NCBI RefSeq assembly: GCF_001942625.1 | Contig: NZ_MLCL01000011.1 | Coordinates: 122,833-186,832 of the forward strand | Direction: 5' to 3' | DNA length: 64,000 nt | Origin: Mycobacterium syngnathidarum | GTDB taxonomy: Bacteria; Actinomycetota; Actinomycetes; Mycobacteriales; Mycobacteriaceae | Shown: one piece after another, positions 47,658-55,664 of the stretch | Position numbering within the stretch: position 1 is the stretch's first letter | How the letters are laid out: the number at the start of each line of letters is the position of its first letter | Translations under genes and position numbers: made by a program | The notes under the pieces: model-generated | Databases searched by the model: none | What the model saw: the letters and a program-made list of their open reading frames with translations, nothing else | Told to the model about the DNA's origin: nothing

Positions 47658-48422
47658 GTGACCGCGCCCCAGGAGCACCGCGAGCCCCAGCGTCGCACGC
47701 TCAAGATCGAGATCGCCGTCGTGCTGGCGGTGACCTTCGGGCTCAGCGCCTACACCGCGGGGCTGCGGCTCGTCGAAGCCGTACTGCTCGGCCTGTCCGG
47801 CCAAACCGTCGCGCTCAATCCCAAACGCTCCCAGTTCGACCTGATCGACCTCGGCCTGCACCTGGCGGTGGTACTGCAGCTGCTGGCCTGGGGCGCGCTG
47901 GCGCTGTACCTGTTGTGGCGCAGCGGTTTCGGACCGCGCGCCATCGGGCTGTCGCGTCCGCAGTGGCGCGCCGACGGCCTGGGTGGCCTGGGCCTGGCGC
48001 TGCTCATCGGGCTGCCCGGCCTGGGCTTCTACGTACTGGCCCGCGTTCTGGGCCTGAGCGCCGACGTCGAGCCCGCCGAGCTGTACGACACGTGGTGGCG
48101 CATCCCGATGCTGCTCGGCGTGGCGTTCGCCAACGGTTGGGCCGAGGAGATCATCGTGGTGGGGTTCCTGCTGACCCGGCTGCGCCAGCTGGATGTGAGC
48201 CCCGGGCGGGCACTCGTCCTGTCCAGCCTGTTGCGCGGCGCGTATCACCTCTACCAGGGCTACAGCGCCGGGCTCGGGAATCTGGTGATGGGCTTGGTGT
48301 TCGGCTATGCCTGGCAGCGCACCGGGCGGTTGTGGCCGCTGATCATCGCCCACACCTTGATCGACGCGGTGGCATTCGTCGGCTACGCGCTGGTTGCAGA
48401 TCATCTGAGCTGGCTGCGATAA
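47658..48422 (+). CDS. CPBP-family intramembrane glutamic protease-like protein
   Basis: The 254-residue polytopic protein has about six to eight membrane helices and the CPBP (Abi/Rce1) motifs: the di-Glu AEEIIVVGFL, the His motif LLRGAYHLYQG and a third His in IIAHTLIDAV. The first motif usually reads EExxxR; here the Arg is replaced by Val, a change also recalled from other actinobacterial members. Activity as a prenyl-type or intramembrane protease is thus likely but not certain. It follows the DUF2470 gene by 46 bp and may also have its own leaderless promoter. Confidence 0.8.
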   Translation: MTAPQEHREPQRRTLKIEIAVVLAVTFGLSAYTAGLRLVEAVLLGLSGQTVALNPKRSQFDLIDLGLHLAVVLQLLAWGALALYLLWRSGFGPRAIGLSRPQWRADGLGGLGLALLIGLPGLGFYVLARVLGLSADVEPAELYDTWWRIPMLLGVAFANGWAEEIIVVGFLLTRLRQLDVSPGRALVLSSLLRGAYHLYQGYSAGLGNLVMGLVFGYAWQRTGRLWPLIIAHTLIDAVAFVGYALVADHLSWLR

Positions 48423-48435
48423 CGCGTCCAGCACG

Positions 48436-48441
48436 TACATT
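48436..48441 (+). promoter_or_regulatory. Predicted -10 box for the LCP gene (leaderless)
   Basis: TACATT ends 6 nt before the GTG at 48448, as expected for a leaderless transcript. Confidence 0.4.
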
Positions 48442-48447
48442 TCTGCT

Positions 48448-49704
48448 GTGGACGACTTCACCGCCTCAGGGCGACCTCCCGACCCGCGCTCGCGGCGTCC
48501 GGGACCACGCCGCCGTGACGCCGAGCCGTCCCAGGTCATCCGCCGGGACCCGAATTACCGCCCGGCCTGGCCGCCGAATCCGCCCGCCCCGCCACCGTCC
48601 CGGCAAACGCCGAGACCACAGCCACCCAGACAACCGCCGAGGAAACCCCCTCCGCGGTCGGCTCCCCCGCCGCCCCCACCGCGTCCGCGACCTCGGCCGA
48701 CCGCACCGGCGCAGGCTCCCAGGCCCCGACGCAGGCGGCACTGGGGACGTCGGGTGTTGTCGATAGTCGTGGTTCTCGTAGTGGCGGCCGTGCTGGCGGT
48801 GATCGGCGGTGGGCTGTGGATCGACTCGTCGCTGCACCGCATTCCGGCCCTGGCCGACTACCCCGAGCGTCCCGCCGCCGCGAAGGGCACCACCTGGCTC
48901 TTGGTGGGCTCCGACAGCCGCCAGCACCTCAGCCCCGAGCAGCAGGCCGACCTGGCCACCGGCGGTGACATCGGCACCGGGCGCACCGACACGATCCTGT
49001 TGGTGCACATACCCGGGATCGGCGCGGGTACACCGGCCACGATGGTCTCGCTCCCTCGGGATTCCTATCTGCCGATTCCCGGCTACGGCGAGGACAAGGT
49101 CAATGCGGCGTTCTCGCTGGGCGGGGCACCCCTGCTGGCACAGACCGTCGAGCAAGCCACCGGCCTGCACCTCGACCACTACGCCGAGATCGGGTTCGAC
49201 GGCTTCGCCGCAATGGTCGACGCCGTCGGCGGGGTGACGATGTGCCCGGCCGAGCCGATCAGCGATCCGCTGGCCGGAATCGAGCTACCGGCCGGCTGCC
49301 AGGAACTCGACGGACGCAGTGCGCTCGGCTACGTCCGTACCCGCGCCACGCCGCGCGCCGACCTGGATCGCATGATCCACCAGCGGGCGTTCATGTCCGC
49401 CCTGCTGCACCGGGCCACCAGCCCGGAGGTGCTGTTCAACCCGTTGCGGTGGCAGCCGATGGCCGAAGCCGCCACCAACTCGGTGGCCGTCGACGAGAAC
49501 GCACATGTCTGGGACCTGGGCCGGCTGGCCTGGGCGATGCACAGTGACGACATGGTCACCACCACGGTGCCGATCGGGGAGTTCACCGGCAGCGACTCGG
49601 GTGCGGTGGTGGTGTGGGACAGCGACGCGGCGGGGCGCCTGTTTACCGCGCTGGCCGACGATGCGCCGGTGCCCGACGACGTCATCGAAAAACCCCAACC
49701 TTAA
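48448..49704 (+). CDS. LytR-CpsA-Psr (LCP) family protein
   Basis: LCP proteins attach lipid-linked glycopolymers to peptidoglycan; in mycobacteria they ligate arabinogalactan. The 418-residue protein has a Pro/Arg-rich cytoplasmic head (about 1-98), one membrane helix (about 100-130), and an extracytoplasmic LCP domain. The domain carries LLVGSDSR, DTILLVHI, SLPRDSYLPIPG and the Arg pair in GYVRTRAT, all typical catalytic or polyprenyl-phosphate-binding residues. M. tuberculosis has a shorter LCP-like gene here (Rv3840). It may act alongside Lcp1-type ligases. The stop codon overlaps a weak iron-box-like sequence before bfrB. Confidence 0.88.
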   Translation: MDDFTASGRPPDPRSRRPGPRRRDAEPSQVIRRDPNYRPAWPPNPPAPPPSRQTPRPQPPRQPPRKPPPRSAPPPPPPRPRPRPTAPAQAPRPRRRRHWGRRVLSIVVVLVVAAVLAVIGGGLWIDSSLHRIPALADYPERPAAAKGTTWLLVGSDSRQHLSPEQQADLATGGDIGTGRTDTILLVHIPGIGAGTPATMVSLPRDSYLPIPGYGEDKVNAAFSLGGAPLLAQTVEQATGLHLDHYAEIGFDGFAAMVDAVGGVTMCPAEPISDPLAGIELPAGCQELDGRSALGYVRTRATPRADLDRMIHQRAFMSALLHRATSPEVLFNPLRWQPMAEAATNSVAVDENAHVWDLGRLAWAMHSDDMVTTTVPIGEFTGSDSGAVVVWDSDAAGRLFTALADDAPVPDDVIEKPQP

Positions 49705-49780
49705 GCAAGGCAACGCTAAATTCGTGATCAGCAAATTCTCAACAGCAAATGTTATGCGCGCCACAACGGCCGCGGTCAAC

Positions 49781-49799
49781 TAAGGTAAAGCTGACCTCA
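49781..49799 (+). promoter_or_regulatory. Degenerate IdeR box upstream of bfrB
   Basis: TAAGGTAAAGCTGACCTCA matches the IdeR consensus at 14 of 19 positions. A weaker 13/19 candidate covers 49701-49719, and a further AGGTCTACCT palindrome follows. In M. tuberculosis IdeR activates bfrB from tandem boxes upstream of the promoter, and the position here fits that. Confidence 0.55.
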
Positions 49800-49839
49800 A
49801 TGAGGTCTACCTTCGCTGACAATCCGCGTTGACCTGCTA

Positions 49840-49845
49840 TATCCT
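49840..49845 (+). promoter_or_regulatory. Predicted bfrB -10 box (leaderless)
   Basis: TATCCT ends 7 nt before the bfrB ATG, and no Shine-Dalgarno sequence is present. The iron boxes lie about 40-60 bp upstream of it, where an activator would sit. Confidence 0.45.
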
Positions 49846-49852
49846 CGCGATC

Positions 49853-50401
49853 ATGACGACGACCAGTGAACTCGACACGAAATTCCACGCGCTTATCTCC
49901 GATCAGATTCGCAACGAGTTCACCGCGTCACAGCAATACATCGCAATTGCGGTTTATTTTGACGGTGCCGACCTTCCGCAGCTCGCCAAGCACTTCTATG
50001 CGCAGGCAGTCGAGGAGCGCAACCACGCCATGATGCTGGTCCAGTACCTGCTCGATCGCGATATCGACGTCGAGATCCCCGGTGTCGATGCGGTGTGCAA
50101 CCGCTTCGATGCTCCCCGTGACGCGCTCGCCCTGGCCCTGAGCCAGGAGCGCACCGTCACCGAGCAGATCAGCCGGCTGGCGAGCGTGGCCCGCGAAGAA
50201 GGCGACTACCTCGGCGAACAGTTCATGCAGTGGTTCCTCAAGGAGCAGATCGAAGAGGTCTCGTCGATGGCGACACTGGTCCGCATCGCCGATCGCGCCG
50301 GTGCCAACCTGTTCCACATCGAGGACTTCGTGGCCCGTGAACTCGCCGGCGCCACTGCCGTGGACCCGGGCGCACCCAAGGCCGCGGGCGGAAACCTCTA
50401 G
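49853..50401 (+). CDS. bfrB: Ferritin BfrB
   Basis: BfrB is a 24-mer non-haem ferritin that oxidises and stores iron and protects against iron-driven oxidative stress. The 182-residue protein has the ferroxidase-site residues of a four-helix bundle (NEFTASQQYIAIA, EERNHAMMLVQYLL, EQIEEVSSMATLV). It lacks a haem-binding Met, which separates it from BfrA-type bacterioferritin. ATG 49853 (MTTTSELDTKF) is chosen over an upstream in-frame start because it fits the family and the -10 position. IdeR-like boxes precede it. Confidence 0.95.
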   Translation: MTTTSELDTKFHALISDQIRNEFTASQQYIAIAVYFDGADLPQLAKHFYAQAVEERNHAMMLVQYLLDRDIDVEIPGVDAVCNRFDAPRDALALALSQERTVTEQISRLASVAREEGDYLGEQFMQWFLKEQIEEVSSMATLVRIADRAGANLFHIEDFVARELAGATAVDPGAPKAAGGNL

Positions 50402-50413
50402 CGCTCCCGGCCG

Positions 50414-51241
50414 TCAGTCCCGGCCCGCACCGGTCAGGCCGTTCTGCAGCCAACTCTTGGTGCGGCCGGGATGATTGGTGGCCACCCAACCGACACCGAT
50501 ATCCCGGCAGAACTGGACGTCCTCGTAATGGTCGACGGTCCAGCAGTACAGCGCCCGCCCCTGCGCGGCGGCCCGGTCGACCAGTTCCGGATGCTCACGC
50601 AGGGTCGCGATCGACGGACCCACCGCGGTGGCGCCGACGGTTGTCGCGGCGCTTCCGCCCAGGTATCGCGACGTCTCCCCGAGCAGCACGGTTGGCAGCA
50701 TCGGTGCGGCCCGGCGGATCCGCCACACGGCCGCAGCCGAGAAGGACATCACCACCGCGCGGGACAGATCGGCCGAGGCCGGCGCGGCGATCCCGTAGCG
50801 GTGCAGAAGCGCCAGCACCTTGTTCTCGACCAGCGCGCCGTAGCGCACGGGATGTTTGGTCTCGATGAACAGCTTGACCGGGCGGTTCCAGTCCAGCACC
50901 AACGAGACGAGCTCGTCGAGGGTCAGCAGCCCGTCGGATCGCCCACCCGCATGCCATGACCCGTAGTCCAGCCGGCGCAACTCGGCCAGTGTCATCTCAC
51001 TGACCAGCCCGGTGCCGGTCGAGGTGCGGTCCACCCGGCGGTCGTGCACACAGACCAGATGCCCGTCGCGGGTCAGCCGCACGTCGCATTCCACGCCGTC
51101 GGCACCCTCACTCAGCGCCAGGTCGTACGCGGCCAGTGTGTGCTCGGGCTTGTCGGCGGACGCTCCGCGGTGGGCCACCACGAACGGGTGCCCAGGTCCC
51201 GGGGTCGCCTGCCCGGCGGCTCCGCCGTCGCCCGTTTCCAT
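50414..51241 (-). CDS. glpQ1: Glycerophosphodiester phosphodiesterase GlpQ1
   Basis: GlpQ-type enzymes hydrolyse glycerophosphodiesters to glycerol-3-phosphate and an alcohol, recycling phospholipid head groups. The 275-residue TIM-barrel protein has the conserved HRG (VVAHRGASADKPEHT), the metal-binding ECDV (DGVECDVRLTRDG) and the His in CVHDRRVDRTS. No signal peptide is seen, so it is probably cytoplasmic. It is 5 bp downstream of the DUF4328 gene and convergent with bfrB, as for Rv3842c. Confidence 0.92.
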   Translation of the reverse strand: METGDGGAAGQATPGPGHPFVVAHRGASADKPEHTLAAYDLALSEGADGVECDVRLTRDGHLVCVHDRRVDRTSTGTGLVSEMTLAELRRLDYGSWHAGGRSDGLLTLDELVSLVLDWNRPVKLFIETKHPVRYGALVENKVLALLHRYGIAAPASADLSRAVVMSFSAAAVWRIRRAAPMLPTVLLGETSRYLGGSAATTVGATAVGPSIATLREHPELVDRAAAQGRALYCWTVDHYEDVQFCRDIGVGWVATNHPGRTKSWLQNGLTGAGRD

Positions 51242-51246
51242 AGGGC

Positions 51247-52350
51247 CTATGCTGCCGGGTTCTGCCCTTGGGGCTCAACCGGAACGGCGGATTCAGCCGA
51301 ATCCTCACGATTCTGCGAAGGCTCGGCCGCCTCGGCTGCGGGCGCCTCTTGCTCGACCACCACCCAGCGCCGGATGCCGCGCTGCGCCGTCGTACCCGTA
51401 CCGCTGCCGCCTTCGAAACCGGTGAACACCTTCGCCGTCAGCAGGAAGGCGGCCATCGCCAGCAGGTACCCGACGATCGTGGTCACCGTGTTGTCGGCGA
51501 TGTTCTGCGCGGTGTCGTCGAAGAACGTCACGTACACGGTGCTCACCACCGACCACGCCGCGACGACGGCACTGAGCACCCACACGATCCACCAGACCAC
51601 GATCGATCGCCGCAGGTGCGAGAGGCGGCCTTCCAGCGCGGCCAGCTCCCACACGAACACCGGCGCCATCACGAGGTTGACCCCGGGCACCAGACAGCAG
51701 ACCCACAATGTCGTGGTGCTGCGCGGATCCACCTCGCCGTGTGCGGCGTATCCGGCGGCCCGACGCGCAATCAGCCAGCGCACGAGTACCACCACGGTCA
51801 TGACTACGCCGACGAGCGCGACGACACTGGCCAGCAAGCCGATCACCACGCCGCCGATCGCGATCAACGGGTGTAGCAGCACGCTGCGGTTGATCAGCAG
51901 CAGCGCGTACCGGATCAGGTGAGCGAAGGCGGCGACGCCCAGCAGCACCATGACCGCGACGAGCATGAGGCGCACGGCACCGACGCCGGAGTCTTCGGCG
52001 GTTTTCTGCGGCTGTTCCTCGAGATCGAACTGCTGGTGCAGCCCCCAGCTCGGGATCGCCCGGTAATGCGGTGTGGGTCCGAGCGGGCGCCGGCGGCGCC
52101 GCTGATATGGCGGGGCTCCGGGACGCAGCGCGACCCAGCGATAACCGGGAGCGAGTTGGGGCGTGCGTTGCGCCGCTGCCGACGGCGCCTGCGCGGCAGA
52201 CGTGGGCGATTGGGCAGGCGGTCCCCACTGGCTCTGCGGCACCGACGACGCAGCGGGGGCCAACAACGAGCCCCCGCACCGCGGGCACCACGACCGCTGC
52301 CGGTCACGCACGTTCCAGCGCGTCCCGCACTGCGAACACACCTGGATCAT
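51247..52350 (-). CDS. DUF4328 membrane protein with N-terminal zinc ribbon (Rv3843c-like)
   Basis: The 367-residue protein starts with a zinc ribbon (CSQCGTRWNV...CPRCGG), then an Arg/Pro-rich linker (about 45-105) and a six-helix membrane domain (about 125-330) of DUF4328 type. A Glu-rich C-terminus follows. The paired CxxC motifs should hold one Zn ion in the cytoplasm. Function unknown. The next gene, glpQ1, begins 5 bp later, which suggests co-transcription. Confidence 0.82.
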   Translation of the reverse strand: MIQVCSQCGTRWNVRDRQRSWCPRCGGSLLAPAASSVPQSQWGPPAQSPTSAAQAPSAAAQRTPQLAPGYRWVALRPGAPPYQRRRRRPLGPTPHYRAIPSWGLHQQFDLEEQPQKTAEDSGVGAVRLMLVAVMVLLGVAAFAHLIRYALLLINRSVLLHPLIAIGGVVIGLLASVVALVGVVMTVVVLVRWLIARRAAGYAAHGEVDPRSTTTLWVCCLVPGVNLVMAPVFVWELAALEGRLSHLRRSIVVWWIVWVLSAVVAAWSVVSTVYVTFFDDTAQNIADNTVTTIVGYLLAMAAFLLTAKVFTGFEGGSGTGTTAQRGIRRWVVVEQEAPAAEAAEPSQNREDSAESAVPVEPQGQNPAA

Positions 52351-52391
52351 CCGACCAGCCTAGCCACGATCCCCTGACACGTCCGGCCCGG

Positions 52392-52733
52392 TCAGACGCT
52401 GCCCGCCCCGCCGGCGTCGGTGATGACCGGACGTCCGGCCCCGGCCCAGGCCAGCATTCCGCCTTCGACGTTGACCGGGGTGTAGCCGTTCCGGGCCAAG
52501 TAGTTGGCCACCCGCAGGGACCGACCGCCGGCATGGCAGATCACGTAGAGCTCGGCGTCCGGATCGATCTCAGCGATCCGGGCCGGGATGTCGCCCATCG
52601 GGATGTGCTGTGCCCCGGCGGCGTGGCCGCGCTGCCATTCGTCGTCCTCGCGGACGTCGAGTAGTACCACCGACCCTCCGAACGTGGTGGGAACCGCAGT
52701 GATATCGACCTGCCCGACTTCCACATCGTCCAT
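52392..52733 (-). CDS. Single-domain rhodanese-like protein
   Basis: The 113-residue protein is one rhodanese domain with the catalytic-loop Cys in ICHAGGRS, preceded by LLDVREDDEWQRGH and ending GMLAWAGAGRP. It could carry a persulfide for sulfur transfer or detoxification. The start at 52733 (MDDVEVGQVDI) is preferred; twelve upstream in-frame codons look non-coding. It precedes the DUF4328 gene by 41 bp. Confidence 0.88.
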   Translation of the reverse strand: MDDVEVGQVDITAVPTTFGGSVVLLDVREDDEWQRGHAAGAQHIPMGDIPARIAEIDPDAELYVICHAGGRSLRVANYLARNGYTPVNVEGGMLAWAGAGRPVITDAGGAGSV

Positions 52734-53110
52734 GTCCCAATGCTCGCATGCCCCCGGCGCCCACCGCACCCGCCCCGACAGCGATCCCGCCGCGTTAGCA
52801 ACGGGAAGCTATCCACAGTTTCCACAGGTTCATCCACAACCCGGCACCAGCCGGAAAAGCCCCGAGGTGGGGGTTACTGTGCGGTAGCTGTCCAAAACTG
52901 TGGATAACCCTGGGGTGCGCGCACCGGCGATCAACAACCGTCGCCGACCCGGAGCGAAATTAAGCATTCGGCTAAACGCGGCCCGTCATCGGCTGACGCG
53001 GTGGCCGATTTTCGCTTGACCATTACAGGGTCTATGATCGGCGTCACACCAGCTGTTGTGACAGAACTCACTGGGGGGCAAGGATTGATCGTGCAGGTCA
53101 GGAGTGTTTG
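52734..53110. other. Intergenic region with DnaA-box-like cluster and promoter
   Basis: This 377-bp stretch has no clear gene except at its end. It holds four DnaA-box-like 9-mers between 52809 and 52907, one of them a perfect TTATCCACA on the minus strand. It also has a TATGAT (-10-like, 53033-53038) and an inverted repeat GTCACA-N8-TGTGAC (53043-53062) close to the expected transcript start of the small membrane-protein gene. Confidence 0.4.
52809..52907. promoter_or_regulatory. Cluster of DnaA-box-like 9-mers
   Basis: CTATCCACA (52809-52817), GTTTCCACA (52818-52826) and TCATCCACA (52830-52838) lie on the plus strand, and TGTGGATAA (52899-52907) is a perfect box on the minus strand. The locus lacks dnaA, dnaN or AT-rich unwinding sequence, so it is not proposed as an origin. 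Confidence 0.35.
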
Positions 53111-53269
53111 ATGGCGTCGCATCCGATCGGATCGGGATCAGCGTTTTCGCAGCCCGAATGGCATTCATCCGGACATCTGCACACCCGTAACCAGCTGATG
53201 GCCTTTCTCCGGGCCAGCGTGATCGCGCTGCTGTTGCTCGGCGTGCTCGCCGTGATCGTCTTGTTCTGA
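53111..53269 (+). CDS. Small single-pass membrane protein (52 aa)
   Basis: This short frame begins MASHPIGSGSAFSQPEWHSS and ends in one hydrophobic helix (SVIALLLLGVLAVIVLF) reaching the C-terminus. AGGAG lies 8 nt before the ATG and a TATGAT -10-like box about 72 bp before it, so both transcription and translation signals are plausible. The topology (soluble head, tail anchor) suggests a cytoplasmic N-terminus. It sits 142 bp upstream of sodA. Function unknown. Confidence 0.6.
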   Translation: MASHPIGSGSAFSQPEWHSSGHLHTRNQLMAFLRASVIALLLLGVLAVIVLF

Positions 53270-53411
53270 CCGTCATCGGGTATACGTGGGGGCGGCACGC
53301 GCGTCCTTGCGGTGCGCCCTGCGATGGAGCAATGTTGGCAGCGATCTTGAGTGTCGAACGTCAGGATCGTTGAAGCCTGGCTCCATCGATCGATAATGAG
53401 GAAGGAATCTC

Positions 53412-54035
53412 GTGGCTGAATACACCTTGCCGGACCTGGATTACGACTACGGAGCGCTGGAGCCCCACATCTCCGGGCAGATCAACGAGCTCCACCACAG
53501 CAAGCACCATGCCGCCTATGTGAAGGGCGTCAACGACGCCGTCGCCAAGCTCGACGAGGCGCGGGCCAACGGCGACCACGCCGCGATCTTCCTCAACGAG
53601 AAGAATCTGGCCTTCCACCTCGGCGGCCATGTGAACCACTCGATCTGGTGGAAGAACCTGTCCCCCAACGGTGGTGACAAACCCACCGGCGACCTGGCCG
53701 CGGCGATCGACGACCAGTTCGGGTCGTTCGACAAGTTCCAGGCGCAGTTCACCGCCGCCGCCAACGGACTGCAGGGTTCGGGCTGGGCCGTGCTCGGCTA
53801 CGACAGCCTCGGCGACCGCCTGCTGACCTTCCAGCTCTACGACCAGCAGGCCAACGTACCGCTCGGCATCATCCCGCTGCTGCAGGTCGACATGTGGGAG
53901 CACGCCTTCTACCTGCAGTACAAGAACGTCAAGGCCGACTACGTCAAGGCGTTCTGGAATGTGGTCAACTGGGAGGACGTGCAGAACCGCTACGCGGCAG
54001 CCACCTCCAAGACCAACGGCCTGATCTTCGGCTAG
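53412..54035 (+). CDS. sodA: Superoxide dismutase SodA (Fe/Mn type)
   Basis: SodA dismutates superoxide; in mycobacteria it is abundant and partly exported without a signal peptide. The 207-residue length and sequence match the family ([17 protein letters not shown]). Metal ligands are visible in [16 protein letters not shown] and [11 protein letters not shown]. At residue 145 this protein has Gln (YDQQAN) where M. tuberculosis Fe-SodA has His. Gln at this site is associated with manganese use. The GTG follows GAGGAAGG. A strong hairpin lies downstream. Confidence 0.95.
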   Translation: MAEYTLPDLDYDYGALEPHISGQINELHHSKHHAAYVKGVNDAVAKLDEARANGDHAAIFLNEKNLAFHLGGHVNHSIWWKNLSPNGGDKPTGDLAAAIDDQFGSFDKFQAQFTAAANGLQGSGWAVLGYDSLGDRLLTFQLYDQQANVPLGIIPLLQVDMWEHAFYLQYKNVKADYVKAFWNVVNWEDVQNRYAAATSKTNGLIFG

Positions 54036-54086
54036 TCCCGGTTCGGTCCGATTGAGGGCTGGATCGGTTTCCCGATCTCTCACCAA

Positions 54087-54115
54087 GGGGCGTCGCGCGG
54101 ATCGCGTGGCGCCCC
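54087..54115 (+). terminator. sodA terminator hairpin
   Basis: GGGGCG and CGCCCC-type arms pair through a long GC stem with two G-T wobbles, 51 bp after the sodA stop. It is followed by CGCCCTCATTTCT without a continuous T-run. Confidence 0.55.
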
Positions 54116-54241
54116 GCCCTCATTTCTGGGCCGTGTCGCCTTGCACACCTGCGGTGGCTGTCGCATTCTGATCTGATCGACCCACAGACGTGTCGGAGCA
54201 CCGATCAGCCGGTGGTCCAACACCGATGTCCCGGAGGCGAT

Positions 54242-54778
54242 ATGGATACGACGGGGTCCGGCAGGGCGATCGAGATCGCGCCCTTTCATTCCGGCGGTGC
54301 CCTCAAGGGCTTCGTGGTCTCCGGGCGGTGGCCCGATTCCACCAAAGAGTGGGCGCAGCTTCTCATGGTCACCGTACGCATCGCTTCACTTCCAGGATTA
54401 CTTTCCACCACAACGGTTTTCGGAGTCCGCGAGGAGTTGCCGGAAGAGCCCCAGCCCGGCACGGTCGGCCTGGTCATCGCCGAAGGTCCGGTCGTGGGCG
54501 AATCCGCGGTTCCGCCCGGGTATTTCGCCGAGCATCAACCGCCGGCCCTGTTGATGTTGCATCCGCCGTCGGAAACCACTCCATCTCTTCCGGAATGCGC
54601 CGGAGCGGCTTCGGGATGTGTACTGCTGCCGGGACTTCCGCATCTCGGGCTCGAACACCGGGCGGCCTGGGTCGAAGCCGAAGCGGACGGCACGGTCACA
54701 TCGGTGGTCAGCCGTGTGGGGGTCGATCCGATCAGTCACCCCGACACGGCCATCCTGGCAATGCTCCTGGCGGCGTGA
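54242..54778 (+). CDS. Conserved mycobacterial protein (Rv3847-like)
   Basis: The 178-residue protein has the length and position of M. tuberculosis Rv3847, directly after sodA. It looks soluble and mixed alpha/beta (IAPFHSGGALKGFVVSGRW, GTVGLVIAEGP, PDTAILAMLLAA), with no membrane segment, signal or known catalytic motif. GGAGG lies 5 nt before the ATG. A few in-frame codons upstream are not needed. Function unknown. Confidence 0.78.
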   Translation: MDTTGSGRAIEIAPFHSGGALKGFVVSGRWPDSTKEWAQLLMVTVRIASLPGLLSTTTVFGVREELPEEPQPGTVGLVIAEGPVVGESAVPPGYFAEHQPPALLMLHPPSETTPSLPECAGAASGCVLLPGLPHLGLEHRAAWVEAEADGTVTSVVSRVGVDPISHPDTAILAMLLAA

Positions 54779-55349
54779 CTCTGCCAGTTGAGGGACATCC
54801 TCTCCAGCCGGGAGAATCCGGCTACCCGAAAAAGATAGGAAACGTAGCGCGTTCGGCCGACAGCGGCTAGGGTCCTCAAGATCAGCGAAGGGCAGCAGCC
54901 CGCAATCGTCGCGTCGACATGCCGGCGTACGCCCGGTCGACCACTCGCGATGCGGTGGGCGAGGCCTTCGACCGTGTAGGAGCGCCGCGCGAGCGGCACA
55001 TATCAGCGGTGTGTGTCGAAAGGTCGTCATGTCCGCAGCCGCAGGCGCCAGCGTCGCCCGCAACCTCGACGCTGCCGGCTTCCCGCACCGGGCGTTCGAT
55101 AGCCGTGGCGCCCCACCGCAACCGTGGCCGCCGCCTCTTTTGTGTCGACGCTTGTCCCACGACGGCCCGCACCGGCGGCCGTTTCCGTCCCGCAACCCCG
55201 CCTGGAATCGGCGCCGGAATCCTTCCGCGGCCGTCTGGCTATCGCATGCAAGGGGGCCGATGCTCATTCCATCGCTCAACCTGTAACGTGTTCCACGTCG
55301 TTCGACAAGGGTGCCCCGCGCAATCTGGCGCCGCCCGGGACCCGCGCTA

Positions 55350-55356
55350 CAGCAAA
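55350..55356 (-). promoter_or_regulatory. Candidate EspR site (distal)
   Basis: TTTGCTG on the minus strand fits the reported EspR motif TTTGC[TC][GA]. It lies 309 bp upstream of the espR start. Confidence 0.4.
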
Positions 55357-55579
55357 TATGTGTTTTCCCTAGTCACGGCACTGCGACGGTTGCCGGCTCA
55401 GAAGTTGATCATGATCGAGAGCCGCCGTGCGCGCAGCTCACCGCACTCAATACAACGCGACCGTCACCTTTTGCATTGGCAGACGACGCAATCCCGCCTT
55501 CCCCCATGGCGAAGGCCTCCGTTTCTGTGGCAGGGACTGCCAAAACACAAAGCTCGTTTAACTTTTGTGGCGTTTGCAC

Positions 55580-55608
55580 TTGGTTGTCGTCACAACACTC
55601 GCTACCAT
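55580..55608 (+). promoter_or_regulatory. Candidate espR promoter
   Basis: TTGGTT (55580-55585) and TACCAT (55603-55608) are separated by 17 bp. A start site near 55615 would give a leader of about 50 nt containing the GGAGG that precedes the ATG. Confidence 0.4.
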
Positions 55609-55611
55609 AGT

Positions 55612-55618
55612 CAGCAAA
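55612..55618 (-). promoter_or_regulatory. Candidate EspR site (proximal)
   Basis: A second TTTGCTG, again on the minus strand, lies at the predicted espR transcript start. Occupancy here would repress the gene. Confidence 0.4.
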
Positions 55619-55664
55619 TACGCCGCCTATTCGTACCGCTCTGAAGCATGTGGAGGACAAATCG

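Larger units (their letters stand above)
54779..55664. other. Long intergenic region upstream of espR
   Basis: These 886 bp carry no open frame with convincing protein character on either strand; open stretches are rich in Arg, Pro and Cys and look like shadows. The first half is GC-rich, the last 300 bp clearly more AT-rich. M. tuberculosis has a membrane-protein gene (Rv3848) in this place, which I do not find. The 3' part contains candidate EspR sites and the espR promoter, so the region probably acts in espR regulation. Confidence 0.55.

Noticed and set aside
52809..52907. Replication origin
   Set aside because: DnaA-box-like sites only; no dnaA/dnaN, no AT-rich unwinding element.
54398..55279. 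293-codon minus-strand frame before espR
   Set aside because: Runs antisense through the Rv3847-like gene and has no protein-like character.
54919..55644. 241-codon plus-strand open frame before espR
   Set aside because: Arg/Pro/Cys-rich, no ribosome-binding site, no recognisable fold, and it crosses the espR promoter region.
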